NCBI GenBank assembly: GCA_021737695.1
Contig: JAIPDL010000008.1
Span: 1 to 64,000 of the forward strand
Length of the DNA: 64,000 bases
Direction of reading: 5' to 3'
Origin: Desulfotignum sp.
GTDB lineage: Bacteria; Desulfobacterota; Desulfobacteria; Desulfobacterales; Desulfobacteraceae
Positions 36,335 through 46,461 of the stretch are shown piece by piece. Below the pieces are notes generated by a model. It was given only the letters and a program-made list of their open reading frames with translations, was not told the origin of the DNA and made no database searches. The first letter of the stretch is position 1, and every line of letters starts with the position of its first letter. A program made the translations under genes and the position numbers.

Positions 36335-36344
36335 CGGGTCTGGA

Positions 36345-36869
36345 TCAGGCCACAACACCGCCCTGGGCCCAGGCATCCAGCTTCTCCATGACCGCGTCAT
36401 AGGTGTGGCTGGAAATATCTGGAAGACTGCCGCCCAGGGCCTGGGCCGCCATGTCAAATCCCTTGTCAATGCCTGCCTTGATCTGGTCCAGCTTTGCCGG
36501 ATCACTGCCTGCCAGGGCCACGGCTGCGGTTACGATGCGGTCCGAGGTCTGTGCCACACCGAAATATCCATCTTCCGCAATTAAATCCTGTGCCTGTTCC
36601 GGCGTGAGGTCCTGAAAATCGATGGTGGTGTCATCCGTGGCGATGCGTGCGGACAGGCCCTGTTCCTTGAACAGGTTGACGATCATCTGGCGCAGGTTGT
36701 CCGTGCTGTTCGGGGCATAGGTGCCGGGCGCGGCCGAAGGGCGGTTCAACGAGAGCGTATCCAAGGCCGTTGCTTTTTCCGGGCCAGGCGCCGTGTTTTT
36801 GACGGAGCTATCCGGGCCTTGTTTCTGATACGCCGCCATAGAATCGACGGAACCGATCTGGGTAATCAT
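36345..36869 (-). CDS. DUF5610-like conserved protein
   Basis: The C-terminal 110 residues (LTPEQAQDLIAEDGYFGVAQTSDRI, then LAGSDPAKLDQIKAGIDKGF and DISSHTYDAVMEKLDAW) match a family seen next to flagellar genes in desulfobacteria, sometimes labelled hydrogenase-4 component G in databases without evidence. The first 60 residues are low in structure. The ATG at 36869 has AGGAGG eight bases upstream. A sigma-28-type promoter precedes it. The role is unknown, but the promoter suggests a late flagellar gene. 174 residues. Confidence 0.7.
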   Translation of the reverse strand: MITQIGSVDSMAAYQKQGPDSSVKNTAPGPEKATALDTLSLNRPSAAPGTYAPNSTDNLRQMIVNLFKEQGLSARIATDDTTIDFQDLTPEQAQDLIAEDGYFGVAQTSDRIVTAAVALAGSDPAKLDQIKAGIDKGFDMAAQALGGSLPDISSHTYDAVMEKLDAWAQGGVVA

Positions 36870-36926
36870 GGTCATAACCTCCTGCGGTGTGACAGGTTCT
36901 GTTTGGTTTCTCAACATTCTATATAT

Positions 36927-36953
36927 ATTTCGGCAGATAAACTGAAATCTTAA
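36927..36953 (-). promoter_or_regulatory. Sigma-28-type promoter of the DUF5610-like gene
   Basis: On the minus strand TTAAGATT, 11 bases, GCCGAAAT. This has the standard FliA spacing. It is 58 bases before the start codon. Confidence 0.55.
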
Positions 36954-37018
36954 CATGTCATTGAATTTTTTTGCCTTGTTGACCGGTGAAAGCAGGCAAA
37001 ATTATATTTTTATTATTT

Positions 37019-37034
37019 TGGAACATCTTTTGCA
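37019..37034 (+). promoter_or_regulatory. Sigma-54 promoter before the putative hydrolase
   Basis: TGGAACATCTTTTGCA has GG and GC 10 bases apart and matches TGGCAC-N5-TTGCA at most positions. It is 67 bases before the ATG at 37101. Confidence 0.7.
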
Positions 37035-37100
37035 TGAATTCTTTGCGTGTTTATGAACTATATGGAAACAGTCTCTCGGCGATGTGCCGGAAAGGAAACC

Positions 37101-38132
37101 ATGACGGTTGGCAGTCCTCAGATATCATCGGTGACACCCACGCAAGCCGGAGCGAACCCGGGCATTAAATCAATTCGGACCGGGTTGGAAAACCAGCCGG
37201 ATTTTTCCGCCCGTCTCCAGGCCGGCCAGGCAGAAATTGCCGGGTCCGGAAACAATCTGCCGGCCAAATCGGTTTTTTTGGGACGGGTAACCCGTCAGAC
37301 CCCCACCGTGTCCCATCTGCTGGTGCAGGGACCTTATCGGGACATATGCTGGGATATCCTGGCAGAAAATGTGAATGCGGACAAGCCGTTTACAAGGATT
37401 CCTGAAGGGGAAGCCATTTATATGGATCCGGATACCCATGAGATTGTGTGGGGAGAACACATGGATGCCCACACATTGACTGCGCCGGATGCGTCGCCGG
37501 TGAAAACAGCGTCTGCCATGCCGGAAAATGTGCCCCGGGCGGATTCACTGGATGGCGCAGCCGCCCATTTCATGGGCATTGCATATGAACGCATGAATTG
37601 TTACGAACTGGTGGTGGCCGGCCTGGAGACCATGGGAATTCAGTACCGGGGCCAGGAAGGCCTGGGCCGGTATCTCATCAACCAGGCGGTCGACAAGGGC
37701 ATGGCCATGAACCATCATCTGACCGGTGAAGGCGTGACCCGGGCCATCGGCCGGGACCTGCATGTGGTGTCCCTGGATTCGGTTCCCCGGGTGAATGCGG
37801 CTGTAAACCAGGCCATGGAATCGTTGTCTGAAAAGCTGAAACCCGGCCAGATTCTGTCTTTTTCCACGCCCACAAGGGGACATACCGGGATTGTTTCCCG
37901 GCAGGAAAACACCTGGACCTTTATCAATGCCGGAGTTATGGACAATCCGGTGAATGGAGGTTCCGGGGGCAAGGCTGTGGGGGAAGAGCATCTGGCCGCT
38001 GAGATCCGGAACTGGGTTACCCGGGCTCACAGGCAGAACAGCGGGCTGCGGATCACTTTAGGGACTCCGGACCCGGGCAAACTGGCCCGGTTCCAGTCGG
38101 CCAAAGACACCCATCTGTCCTTGCGTGCCTGA
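37101..38132 (+). CDS. Putative NlpC/P60- or CHAP-like protein with LysM-like region
   Basis: The 343-residue protein has no signal peptide that I can see. Residues about 70-130 (QTPTVSHLLV, CWDILAENVNADKPF, IPEGEAIYMDP) resemble a LysM-like cell-wall binding part. The C-terminal 180 residues have a Cys in YERMNCYELVVAGL, a His in TRGHTGIVSRQ and an Asn in WTFINAGVMDN, the order found in Cys/His peptidoglycan hydrolases. The ATG at 37101 follows AGGAA. A sigma-54 promoter lies upstream and fliS lies downstream. It may open the wall for the rod or filament, as FlgJ does in other bacteria. That is inference. Confidence 0.6.
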   Translation: MTVGSPQISSVTPTQAGANPGIKSIRTGLENQPDFSARLQAGQAEIAGSGNNLPAKSVFLGRVTRQTPTVSHLLVQGPYRDICWDILAENVNADKPFTRIPEGEAIYMDPDTHEIVWGEHMDAHTLTAPDASPVKTASAMPENVPRADSLDGAAAHFMGIAYERMNCYELVVAGLETMGIQYRGQEGLGRYLINQAVDKGMAMNHHLTGEGVTRAIGRDLHVVSLDSVPRVNAAVNQAMESLSEKLKPGQILSFSTPTRGHTGIVSRQENTWTFINAGVMDNPVNGGSGGKAVGEEHLAAEIRNWVTRAHRQNSGLRITLGTPDPGKLARFQSAKDTHLSLRA

Positions 38133-38152
38133 TATTTTCTTTATTTTTATAT

Positions 38153-38179
38153 TCAAGTTATCTGCGTACCTTCCGATAC
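38153..38179 (+). promoter_or_regulatory. Sigma-28-type promoter of fliS-fliT-flaG
   Basis: TCAAGTTA, 11 bases, TCCGATAC. It is close to the FliA consensus and has the standard spacing, 62 bases before fliS. Confidence 0.6.
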
Positions 38180-38241
38180 AATATCCAGAGTAGAAAAAAA
38201 TAAAGGACAAACCATCCATCTCAGTTTGAAAAGGAACGTCT

Positions 38242-38703
38242 ATGATACCCTCAGGATATGGCAGATACGCCAAAGCCGCAGTGGCTGTCGAAAAAAAAGA
38301 AGATATTCTGTTACTTCTCCTGGATGCCGCTTCCATGGATTTGAAAAAAGCCCGCATGGGAATTGAGGACAACAATCCCAAAGTTAAAGGAGAAAGTATT
38401 TCCAGGGCGATTTCCATCCTCACGGAACTGGACTGCGCGTTAGACCATGGCATCGGGACTGATATGACTGAAAATTTGTCACGGCTATACCATTTTGTCA
38501 TGGACCGGCTGACTTTTGCCAACCTGAAAAACGATCTGACCGCTATGGATGAAGCGGACCAGGTACTGGATCAAGTACATGATGCATTTAAAGAAGCGGT
38601 CAAGACCTATAAAGGGGATCAGCGACCGGAGTCAACGACATCCTATGAAAATGGAGAAGACACTTTTTCTCAAATGACGGGAAAGCTGTCCGTTGCTGTA
38701 TGA
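38242..38703 (+). CDS. fliS: Flagellar export chaperone FliS
   Basis: FliS binds flagellin and keeps it unfolded for export. The 153-residue protein shows the family pattern: GYGRYAKAAVAVEKKEDILLLLLDAASMDLKKAR, then GESISRAISILTELDCALDHGIGTDMTENLSRLYHFVMDRL. AAGGAA lies upstream of the ATG. It is longer at the C-terminus than most FliS (about 130 residues). It heads the late flagellar unit fliS-fliT-flaG. Confidence 0.93.
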   Translation: MIPSGYGRYAKAAVAVEKKEDILLLLLDAASMDLKKARMGIEDNNPKVKGESISRAISILTELDCALDHGIGTDMTENLSRLYHFVMDRLTFANLKNDLTAMDEADQVLDQVHDAFKEAVKTYKGDQRPESTTSYENGEDTFSQMTGKLSVAV

Positions 38704-39028
38704 TGATCCTGTTCTGGGGCTGTATGACCGGCTGACCCGGATCAACGACCAGGTCATGGCTGCCCTGGAAGCGGACGTGCCGGGCCCGGAACTCATGGAT
38801 TTGCTGGCGGACCACCGGGCCGCCATGGCGGAACTGGCCAAAACAGAAGCCGATTATGCCCCAGATGCCGAGACCGTCCCGGCCCGCCTGGCAGGAGCGA
38901 AGAAGCTTAAAGTCCATGTGGAGGCAGTGCAAAAAAAGTTGGAACAAAAAAGCTGTGCCCTGTTAAAACAACGGGAAAAATCCCATCGTACCCGTCAGGC
39001 CCTTGACGCGTACAAGCAAAAAAAGTAA
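38693..39028 (+). CDS. FliT-like flagellar chaperone
   Basis: This 111-residue helical protein overlaps fliS by 11 bases and starts with TTG. It has the size and pattern of FliT-type chaperones (LYDRLTRINDQVMAALEADVPGP, then a charged coiled-coil end KLEQKSCALLKQREKS). Sequence similarity within the family is low, so the assignment rests on size, predicted helices and position after fliS. Confidence 0.65.
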   Translation: MLYDDPVLGLYDRLTRINDQVMAALEADVPGPELMDLLADHRAAMAELAKTEADYAPDAETVPARLAGAKKLKVHVEAVQKKLEQKSCALLKQREKSHRTRQALDAYKQKK

Positions 39029-39068
39029 AACCCGGTGGAAAATGATTTTGTTAAATGGAAGGTGATGT

Positions 39069-39488
39069 ATGGCAATTGAAATAATGAATGCCCAGAGCAA
39101 AACTTACATGTCTTCGTCTGCCGGCATTCCACAGACCGGAGGAAACGGCGGCACTCCGGATCGGATCACGCCACCGCCCACAGATACGGCGGATAACGGG
39201 GTGGTGCAGCTGTTTCCCCAGGAAAAGAAACCAGCTTCTGAACAAGCCACCGGCAGTGCTGAACAGGTGTCGGCCATGGTGGAAGATCTTCAGGCATCCC
39301 TGGAAATGTTGCAGCAGAAAAATACCCAGTTGAATTTTTCGGTTCATGAAAAAACGGATCGGGTCATGGTACGGATTACAGACCAGAGTACCGGCGATGT
39401 GATCCGGGAGATCCCTTCGGAAGAGTTTCTGGATATGGCTGCCAAACTCCAGGAAATGGTGGGCCTGATGTTTGATGCGAAAATTTAG
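39069..39488 (+). CDS. flaG: FlaG family protein
   Basis: FlaG is linked to filament length control. This one has 139 residues, with an unstructured N-terminal half and the conserved C-terminal domain: QLNFSVHEKTDRVMVRITD, then TGDVIREIPSEEFLDMAAKLQE. The spacing of the conserved part is normal. The gene starts 40 bases after the FliT-like gene and probably shares its promoter. Confidence 0.9.
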   Translation: MAIEIMNAQSKTYMSSSAGIPQTGGNGGTPDRITPPPTDTADNGVVQLFPQEKKPASEQATGSAEQVSAMVEDLQASLEMLQQKNTQLNFSVHEKTDRVMVRITDQSTGDVIREIPSEEFLDMAAKLQEMVGLMFDAKI

Positions 39489-40946
39489 TCAATCAATCTT
39501 CTGCCTGCTGGATCGTGCCTGCTTCATGCGATACAGGTTCATGTCGGCCTGGTGAATCAGGTCCTGCTCATCCATCTGACGTAATGGATTGGGCTGAGTA
39601 TCGTTTTTTCCTGTGGTGGCGATGCCATGGCTGACGTTCACGTCGATCCGGTGTCCGTTCCATTCAAACACATGGTCGGCGATCTTGCGTTCGATCCGCC
39701 GTACCATGTTTTCAGCCATTTTTAAGTCGGTTTCCGGCAGTAAAATGGCAAATTCATCTCCGCCGTATCTGGCAACAATATCTGTGGTGCGCACCGATTG
39801 TTTCAAACATCCCGCCAGCTCCTGAAGTACCATATCTCCAGCCAAATGCCCGTATGTATCGTTGATTACCTTGAAATCGTCCCCATCCAGCATCACCAGG
39901 GTGATCGGTTTCCCGTACCGGGCCGACCGGTTGAATTCCTGTTTGATCACCTCTTTGAACCGGGTGTGGTTGCACAGCCCGGTCAACCCGTCAATGGCGG
40001 ATCGCTCCCTGAGCCGGTTGAATTTCTGGGCATTGTTCAGGGACATGGCCAGGATATTGGCCAGCGTGGACATGAGTTCGGAATTGTCCTGGGTGAACAC
40101 GGTGGGGCTGCGGGGCACCATGCTCACCATGCCCATGGGAACGGCCCCGGTGTTCAGGGCCAGGATTAAAGGCGGCGGATATGAGGAAATATCACTCATG
40201 TCAATGCGGGTTTCCACGCCCTGGGACAACTGTGTATGGGTGATCTGGGCCGGATCGATGTCTTCTCCGGAAAGTGTCATGAATTTGGCGGCTATGTCGG
40301 TTTTGATATCGTAAAATGTATCCGGGTGGATAATTTTGTCCGGGGCATGGCAGGTAAGATGCCAGGTATCACCGATGCGGTACAGCAAAGAAAACAAGGT
40401 GAGATTCACCACATCCATGAGTCCGGCATCCAGGATCCGGGGCATGATCTCATCCCAGTTCAGGTCATAGGCCACTTTGCTGCTGAGCCGGTTGATGAAA
40501 TTGAGTTCCTGGTTTTTTTGTTTCAGGGCCGCTTTTTCCGTTTCCAGCTGATCCATCATTTTGAGGATGTGGATAAAGGCTTTCCGGTTTTCCAGACCGC
40601 CTAAAAGCGTGTCCATAATCCGGTCCGGGATCAACCGGCGTTCCATGTAGGCATATACGCCTTTTTGCAGTACTTCCGATATGTTTTCCGGATCAGGCTT
40701 GCGACCATAAAGGATCATGCAGGCGGTGGAGTGGTGATTGTGCAGTTTGGACAGACAGGCGTGAACCTTGTCTTCACCCAGGTCGTAATTCATGATCACC
40801 GCTGAATGGGCATCCTTCTCGTCCAGCAGAGTGGCGGCATGATCGGGAAACGCGCCTTGAACGCGGTATCCCCGGGGTTCCAACAAGTGTGTGAACTGTT
40901 GGTGATCAGTTTCCTGGTCGCTGATAATCAGAATGGGTTTGTTCAT
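39489..40946 (-). CDS. Diguanylate cyclase with receiver and GAF-like domains
   Basis: The order is a receiver-like domain (ILIISDQETDHQQF, with VIMNYDLGE holding the likely Asp), a GAF-like region from about residue 150 to 300, and a GGDEF domain from about 315 (SAIDGLTGLCNHTRF, MLDGDDFKVINDTYGHLAGD, ARYGGDEFAILLPETD). The catalytic GGDEF is intact. An RxxD inhibitory site five residues upstream is not obvious. It would make cyclic di-GMP, which links it to the PilZ protein in the neighbouring operon. It follows the cheD-like gene on the same strand. Confidence 0.88.
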   Translation of the reverse strand: MNKPILIISDQETDHQQFTHLLEPRGYRVQGAFPDHAATLLDEKDAHSAVIMNYDLGEDKVHACLSKLHNHHSTACMILYGRKPDPENISEVLQKGVYAYMERRLIPDRIMDTLLGGLENRKAFIHILKMMDQLETEKAALKQKNQELNFINRLSSKVAYDLNWDEIMPRILDAGLMDVVNLTLFSLLYRIGDTWHLTCHAPDKIIHPDTFYDIKTDIAAKFMTLSGEDIDPAQITHTQLSQGVETRIDMSDISSYPPPLILALNTGAVPMGMVSMVPRSPTVFTQDNSELMSTLANILAMSLNNAQKFNRLRERSAIDGLTGLCNHTRFKEVIKQEFNRSARYGKPITLVMLDGDDFKVINDTYGHLAGDMVLQELAGCLKQSVRTTDIVARYGGDEFAILLPETDLKMAENMVRRIERKIADHVFEWNGHRIDVNVSHGIATTGKNDTQPNPLRQMDEQDLIHQADMNLYRMKQARSSRQKID

Positions 40947-41008
40947 ATCCGGTTTCCTGTTCCCCTGGTTTCGGTTTTTTTCCGAAAATTAAAGCACAAA
41001 TCATGCCA

Positions 41009-41521
41009 TCAGCGATCTGAATGGTAGGGGAACCAGTCGGATTTTCGAACCCCTTCTGTTTTGAGAACGGCCACGTCGTTGGTCAGTGTGTTGAACACGA
41101 TTTTTCTGCCCACTGCCCCGCCCACGTCTTCGGAAACAATGGAAATTCCCATGCGGCGGAGGATTTGCCGGGCCATAGCAATGTTTTCTTTGCCCACATC
41201 CCGGTCAGACACCTCAGGGTTGTACGCCCCCCCGAATATCTGGGATCTCAGATGCCGACGTTTGGATCCCTGTTTTAAAAGCATAATCACCAGGGCTTTT
41301 GTGGCAATGTTGCCATAAATGGGATAGGCTTCCTGGTCTTTTGGGTTGGCGGGCAGTTTGTACAGATTCATGCCGCCGATTTTCTTTTTTTTGTCATACA
41401 CGCACACGGCCACGCCCGATCCCACCACGGTGGAGATGGCTGTGGGTTTGTCCGGCATATAGATATAGCCGGGCCGCAGAAAATAATCAGCCACAGTCAT
41501 ATATTTTGTCTGGTTATCCAT
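41009..41521 (-). CDS. CheD-like protein lacking the catalytic Cys and His
   Basis: The protein has the CheD fold signature (GYIYMPDKPTAISTVVGSGVAVCVYDKKKKIGGMN, FGGAYNPEVS-like FGGAYNPE, GVGAVGR-like GGAVGRKI) but not its active site. In CheD the Cys comes in GLGSC and the His in GGMxH. Here the positions read VVGSG and GGMNL. A nearby Cys (AVCVYD) is at another place. CheD without the deamidase residues could still bind CheC/CheX or receptors. It follows cheB after 15 bases and has 170 residues. Confidence 0.82.
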   Translation of the reverse strand: MDNQTKYMTVADYFLRPGYIYMPDKPTAISTVVGSGVAVCVYDKKKKIGGMNLYKLPANPKDQEAYPIYGNIATKALVIMLLKQGSKRRHLRSQIFGGAYNPEVSDRDVGKENIAMARQILRRMGISIVSEDVGGAVGRKIVFNTLTNDVAVLKTEGVRKSDWFPYHSDR

Positions 41522-41536
41522 ACATACAATAAACCA

Positions 41537-43401
<1,865 letters not shown>

Positions 43402-43615
43402 AAAATATTATTCATCCGGTTCGCATGGCATTATGGGTCATAGTTGGTCACAGAGCAATGATTGTCAAATATATATATCCACAGGGGATACAAATGTCAA
43501 TGTGAACAATTCTGAGAAGCACATTCTTCTTGACACTGGATGAAGCAGGCTGATAATGGAAAGATAGAGCGCGTATCGATAACCACATTATTGAAGTCAG
43601 GGATGGGGACCGCAA

Positions 43616-45757
43616 ATGGCACTGAACACCCTTAAAGCACAACTGGAAGATCTGGCCGGTCAGGTGACCATCGTCAGTCACGATGATATTGACGGCATGG
43701 GCAGCATATTGAATCTGATGGACGAAATGAAGACAGCGGCGACCGACCTGGATGCGCCTGTGCTCCTGGAAGTTGTTTCCCTTTTTAAAGGGTATGCCGG
43801 CCAGGTGGTGTTGGCGGAAACCACGGACATGACCCCTTTGGAAAATGGGGTGGAAATTCTGCGGGATCTGGTGACAGACCTGGAAAACGGCAAAGGCTTG
43901 TCCGTGGATATGGATGATGTCCGATTGATGCTGGGGGGAACAGCGGCAGATACACCGTCCGCCAAAACAGCGGATGCGGGTCCGGCTGTCCAGAAACAAC
44001 TGTCTGCCGATGATCTGGAAATATTGTCCGATTTTGTGTCCGAGTCATCGGAAAATATTGAAAACATTGAAATTCACCTGGTGGAGCTGGAAGAAGATCC
44101 AGGCAACAAAGAGATTATCAACGATATTTTTCGTCCCTTTCATACCATCAAAGGCGTGTCCGCGTTTCTGGAATTGACCCGGATGAACACCCTGGCCCAT
44201 ACCACGGAAACATTTCTGGACAAAGCCAGAAACGGTGAGTTTCTCATCAATGATGTGGCCACAGATGCCATTCTGGCTTCGGTGGATGTGATGAAGCTGC
44301 TGTTGCAGCGCACCCGGGAAGGGGTCAGTCAGGGCCGCATGCCTGTGGATGATGATATTGACATCGATACCATTACCCATCAGCTGTGGGAGTTGCCGGA
44401 TCAGATCATTCGCGGTGAATCCGGCAAAGTGGGCGGGATTCTGGTCCGGGATCGGAAAATCAAGAAAGAAGATCTGTCCTCTGCGTTGGAAAAGCAGCGT
44501 CTGACTCCGGATAAGCCCATTGGTGAGATATTTGTTTCCGATCATCTGGTGGAAGCACAGGATGTGACCGCAGCCCTGGAAAAACAAAAATCCCTTCATA
44601 AAAAATCCGGGTCCCAGGTCAAGGTCAGCACGGCCAAGCTTGACGATTTGGTGGATCTGGCCGGGGAACTGGTAATCGCCCAGTCCATGCTCCGGCAGAA
44701 AGCGTCGTCGGATCCCGCGTTGCTCAACAGCCTGACCCAGCTGGGACAGATCGTGACCAGCATGCAGACTGTGGCCATGGCCATGCGCATGGTGCCCATC
44801 AAATCCACGTTCATGAAAATGATCCGTCTGGTCAGAGATCTTTCCCGCCGGTCCGGCAAAAAAGTGAAGCTGGAAATGATCGGAGAGGAGACCGAAATCG
44901 ACCGCAACGTGGTGGAAGCACTGTACGATCCCATGGTTCATATGATCCGAAACGCGGTGGATCATGCCATTGAAGCAGAGTCGGACCGGGTGGCAGCGGA
45001 CAAACCGGCCCAGGGAAAAATTACCTTGCGCGCATTTCACAAAGGGGGCAACATCGTGATCGAGATCGAGGATGACGGCAAAGGACTGGATCGTGAAAAA
45101 ATCCGTGCCAAAGCCATTTCCTCGGGGATCATTCAAGCCGGAGACACGTTGTCCACCCAGCAGGTGGACCAACTGATCATGGCGGCGGGATTTTCCACAG
45201 CCAGTGAAATCACCGATATTTCCGGCCGCGGCGTGGGTATGGACGTGGTCAAGCAGGCCATTGAAAAACTCAGAGGAGAGATTACCATCCTGTCCCGGCC
45301 GGGGAAGGGGACCCGGTTCACCATTGCACTGCCCCTGACACTGGCCATTATCGACGGCATGCTGGTGCGCATTGGAAAAGAAAAATTCATCATTCCCACG
45401 CTTGCGGTGAGCCGGTCCTTCCGTCCGGACCGGACCAATTGCAGCACGGTGAAGGGGAAAGCGGAAATGATTCTGGACGGGAATGCCCTGATTCCGTTGA
45501 TTCGAATGAAAGGGATTGCCGATATCCAGAATGAATTCGACAATCCCTGGCAGGGGCTGGTGGTGGTGCTGGAGTCCAATGAGGAGAAACGGGGGCTTCT
45601 GGTGGATGAACTGCTGGGAAGAGATGAATACGTGATCAAAAATCTCGGTTACAGTCTGGAACATATCAAGGGCATCTCCGGAGGGGCCATTCTCGGGGAC
45701 GGCACGGTGGGACTGATTCTGGATGTTCAGGGGATTTTTTCCCTTTTTTCCGAATGA
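43616..45757 (+). CDS. cheA: CheA chemotaxis histidine kinase with atypical linker
   Basis: The 713-residue kinase has an N-terminal part of unknown type (1-120), an HPt domain (VSESSENIENIEIHLVELEED, phospho-His in FRPFHTIKGVSAFL near residue 180), and then, in place of the usual CheY-binding P2 domain, two copies of a short motif (VGGILVRDRKIKKEDLSSAL and IGEIFVSDHLVEAQDVTAAL, residues about 270-325). These resemble MshEN/GspE-N-type repeats. After that come the dimer helix, the ATPase (HMIRNAVDHAIE, IEDDGKGLD, DISGRGVGMDVV) and the CheW-like end. It stands alone, divergent from cheR. Confidence 0.93.
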   Translation: MALNTLKAQLEDLAGQVTIVSHDDIDGMGSILNLMDEMKTAATDLDAPVLLEVVSLFKGYAGQVVLAETTDMTPLENGVEILRDLVTDLENGKGLSVDMDDVRLMLGGTAADTPSAKTADAGPAVQKQLSADDLEILSDFVSESSENIENIEIHLVELEEDPGNKEIINDIFRPFHTIKGVSAFLELTRMNTLAHTTETFLDKARNGEFLINDVATDAILASVDVMKLLLQRTREGVSQGRMPVDDDIDIDTITHQLWELPDQIIRGESGKVGGILVRDRKIKKEDLSSALEKQRLTPDKPIGEIFVSDHLVEAQDVTAALEKQKSLHKKSGSQVKVSTAKLDDLVDLAGELVIAQSMLRQKASSDPALLNSLTQLGQIVTSMQTVAMAMRMVPIKSTFMKMIRLVRDLSRRSGKKVKLEMIGEETEIDRNVVEALYDPMVHMIRNAVDHAIEAESDRVAADKPAQGKITLRAFHKGGNIVIEIEDDGKGLDREKIRAKAISSGIIQAGDTLSTQQVDQLIMAAGFSTASEITDISGRGVGMDVVKQAIEKLRGEITILSRPGKGTRFTIALPLTLAIIDGMLVRIGKEKFIIPTLAVSRSFRPDRTNCSTVKGKAEMILDGNALIPLIRMKGIADIQNEFDNPWQGLVVVLESNEEKRGLLVDELLGRDEYVIKNLGYSLEHIKGISGGAILGDGTVGLILDVQGIFSLFSE

Positions 45758-45777
45758 TTGTGGTTATATTTCGATAA

Positions 45778-45793
45778 AGGCATGACAATTGCA
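45778..45793 (+). promoter_or_regulatory. Sigma-54 promoter of the PilZ-che-fli operon
   Basis: AGGCATGACAATTGCA has GG and GC 10 bases apart, with a near-perfect TTGCA box. It lies 54 bases before the PilZ start and 20 bases after cheA. Confidence 0.8.
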
Positions 45794-45846
45794 AGTTTTC
45801 CGGAACAGGAACATGTGATTTTCATTTGTCAAATCAGGAGACAGAT

Positions 45847-46458
45847 ATGAGTGAACCCCAGGATTTTAGAGAGAAACGTGATTTTGTCCGGGCCAGTTTG
45901 ACCTTTGATGTAAAATTCCGGGTGGTGGATAAGGAAGAGTATGAATTGTCTCTGAAAAAGATTTCCCAGCTGGCGCCACAAGTGGAAGAGAGTCAATATA
46001 TTGACGGTCATATCGACACGGCGCAATTGGAGAATGCAGGACTTGACCGGGAATTGATCAAATTTCTGATTCATCTCAATGACAAGCTGGACAATATCCT
46101 TTCTGCAGTGTCCAAAGACACGTCGGAAACCATCCGGTTTCACAAGGGAACGGCCGTGGACATTGGCGGGGCCGGTATGAAAATGGCGGTGGAAAGCCCG
46201 GTGCGTGTGGGGGAGTTCGTCCATATTCAATTGGTGCTTTCCCGGCAGCCCTTGATGCATATTGATGTCTATGGGCAGGTGGTCCGCGTGGACGCCCCGT
46301 CGGGTGGATCCGGAGGGTTTTATTATCTGGGCATCAAGTTTTCGGATCTGGATGTCAAAACCCGGGAACAGCTCATTGCCAGCATATTCAAACGTCAGCG
46401 CCAAACCCTGCGGGAAAGAGCGGAAGAGTGCCCCCCATTCCATGACAGTGAGGATTGA
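45847..46458 (+). CDS. PilZ-domain protein
   Basis: The 203-residue protein has a likely c-di-GMP site: an Arg-rich N-terminus (REKRDFVRA, RxxxR) and AVDIGGAGMKM (D-x-x-x-x-G type) before a beta-barrel with HIQLVLSR and YYLGIKFSDL. Between them is a helical insert of about 70 residues. The ATG at 45847 follows GGAG. It is the first gene of the sigma-54 operon and could link c-di-GMP to motor control, as YcgR does in enterics. Confidence 0.82.
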   Translation: MSEPQDFREKRDFVRASLTFDVKFRVVDKEEYELSLKKISQLAPQVEESQYIDGHIDTAQLENAGLDRELIKFLIHLNDKLDNILSAVSKDTSETIRFHKGTAVDIGGAGMKMAVESPVRVGEFVHIQLVLSRQPLMHIDVYGQVVRVDAPSGGSGGFYYLGIKFSDLDVKTREQLIASIFKRQRQTLRERAEECPPFHDSED

Positions 46459-46461
46459 TGC

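Noticed and set aside
43402-43615. Promoter search between cheR and cheA
   Set aside because: The divergent region should hold promoters for both genes, but no sigma-54, sigma-28 or strong sigma-70 match was found on either strand.
44045-45664. Long minus-strand open frame (539 codons) across cheA
   Set aside because: It is antisense to cheA and its composition is rich in His, Phe and Gln, as expected for a shadow frame of a GC-biased gene.
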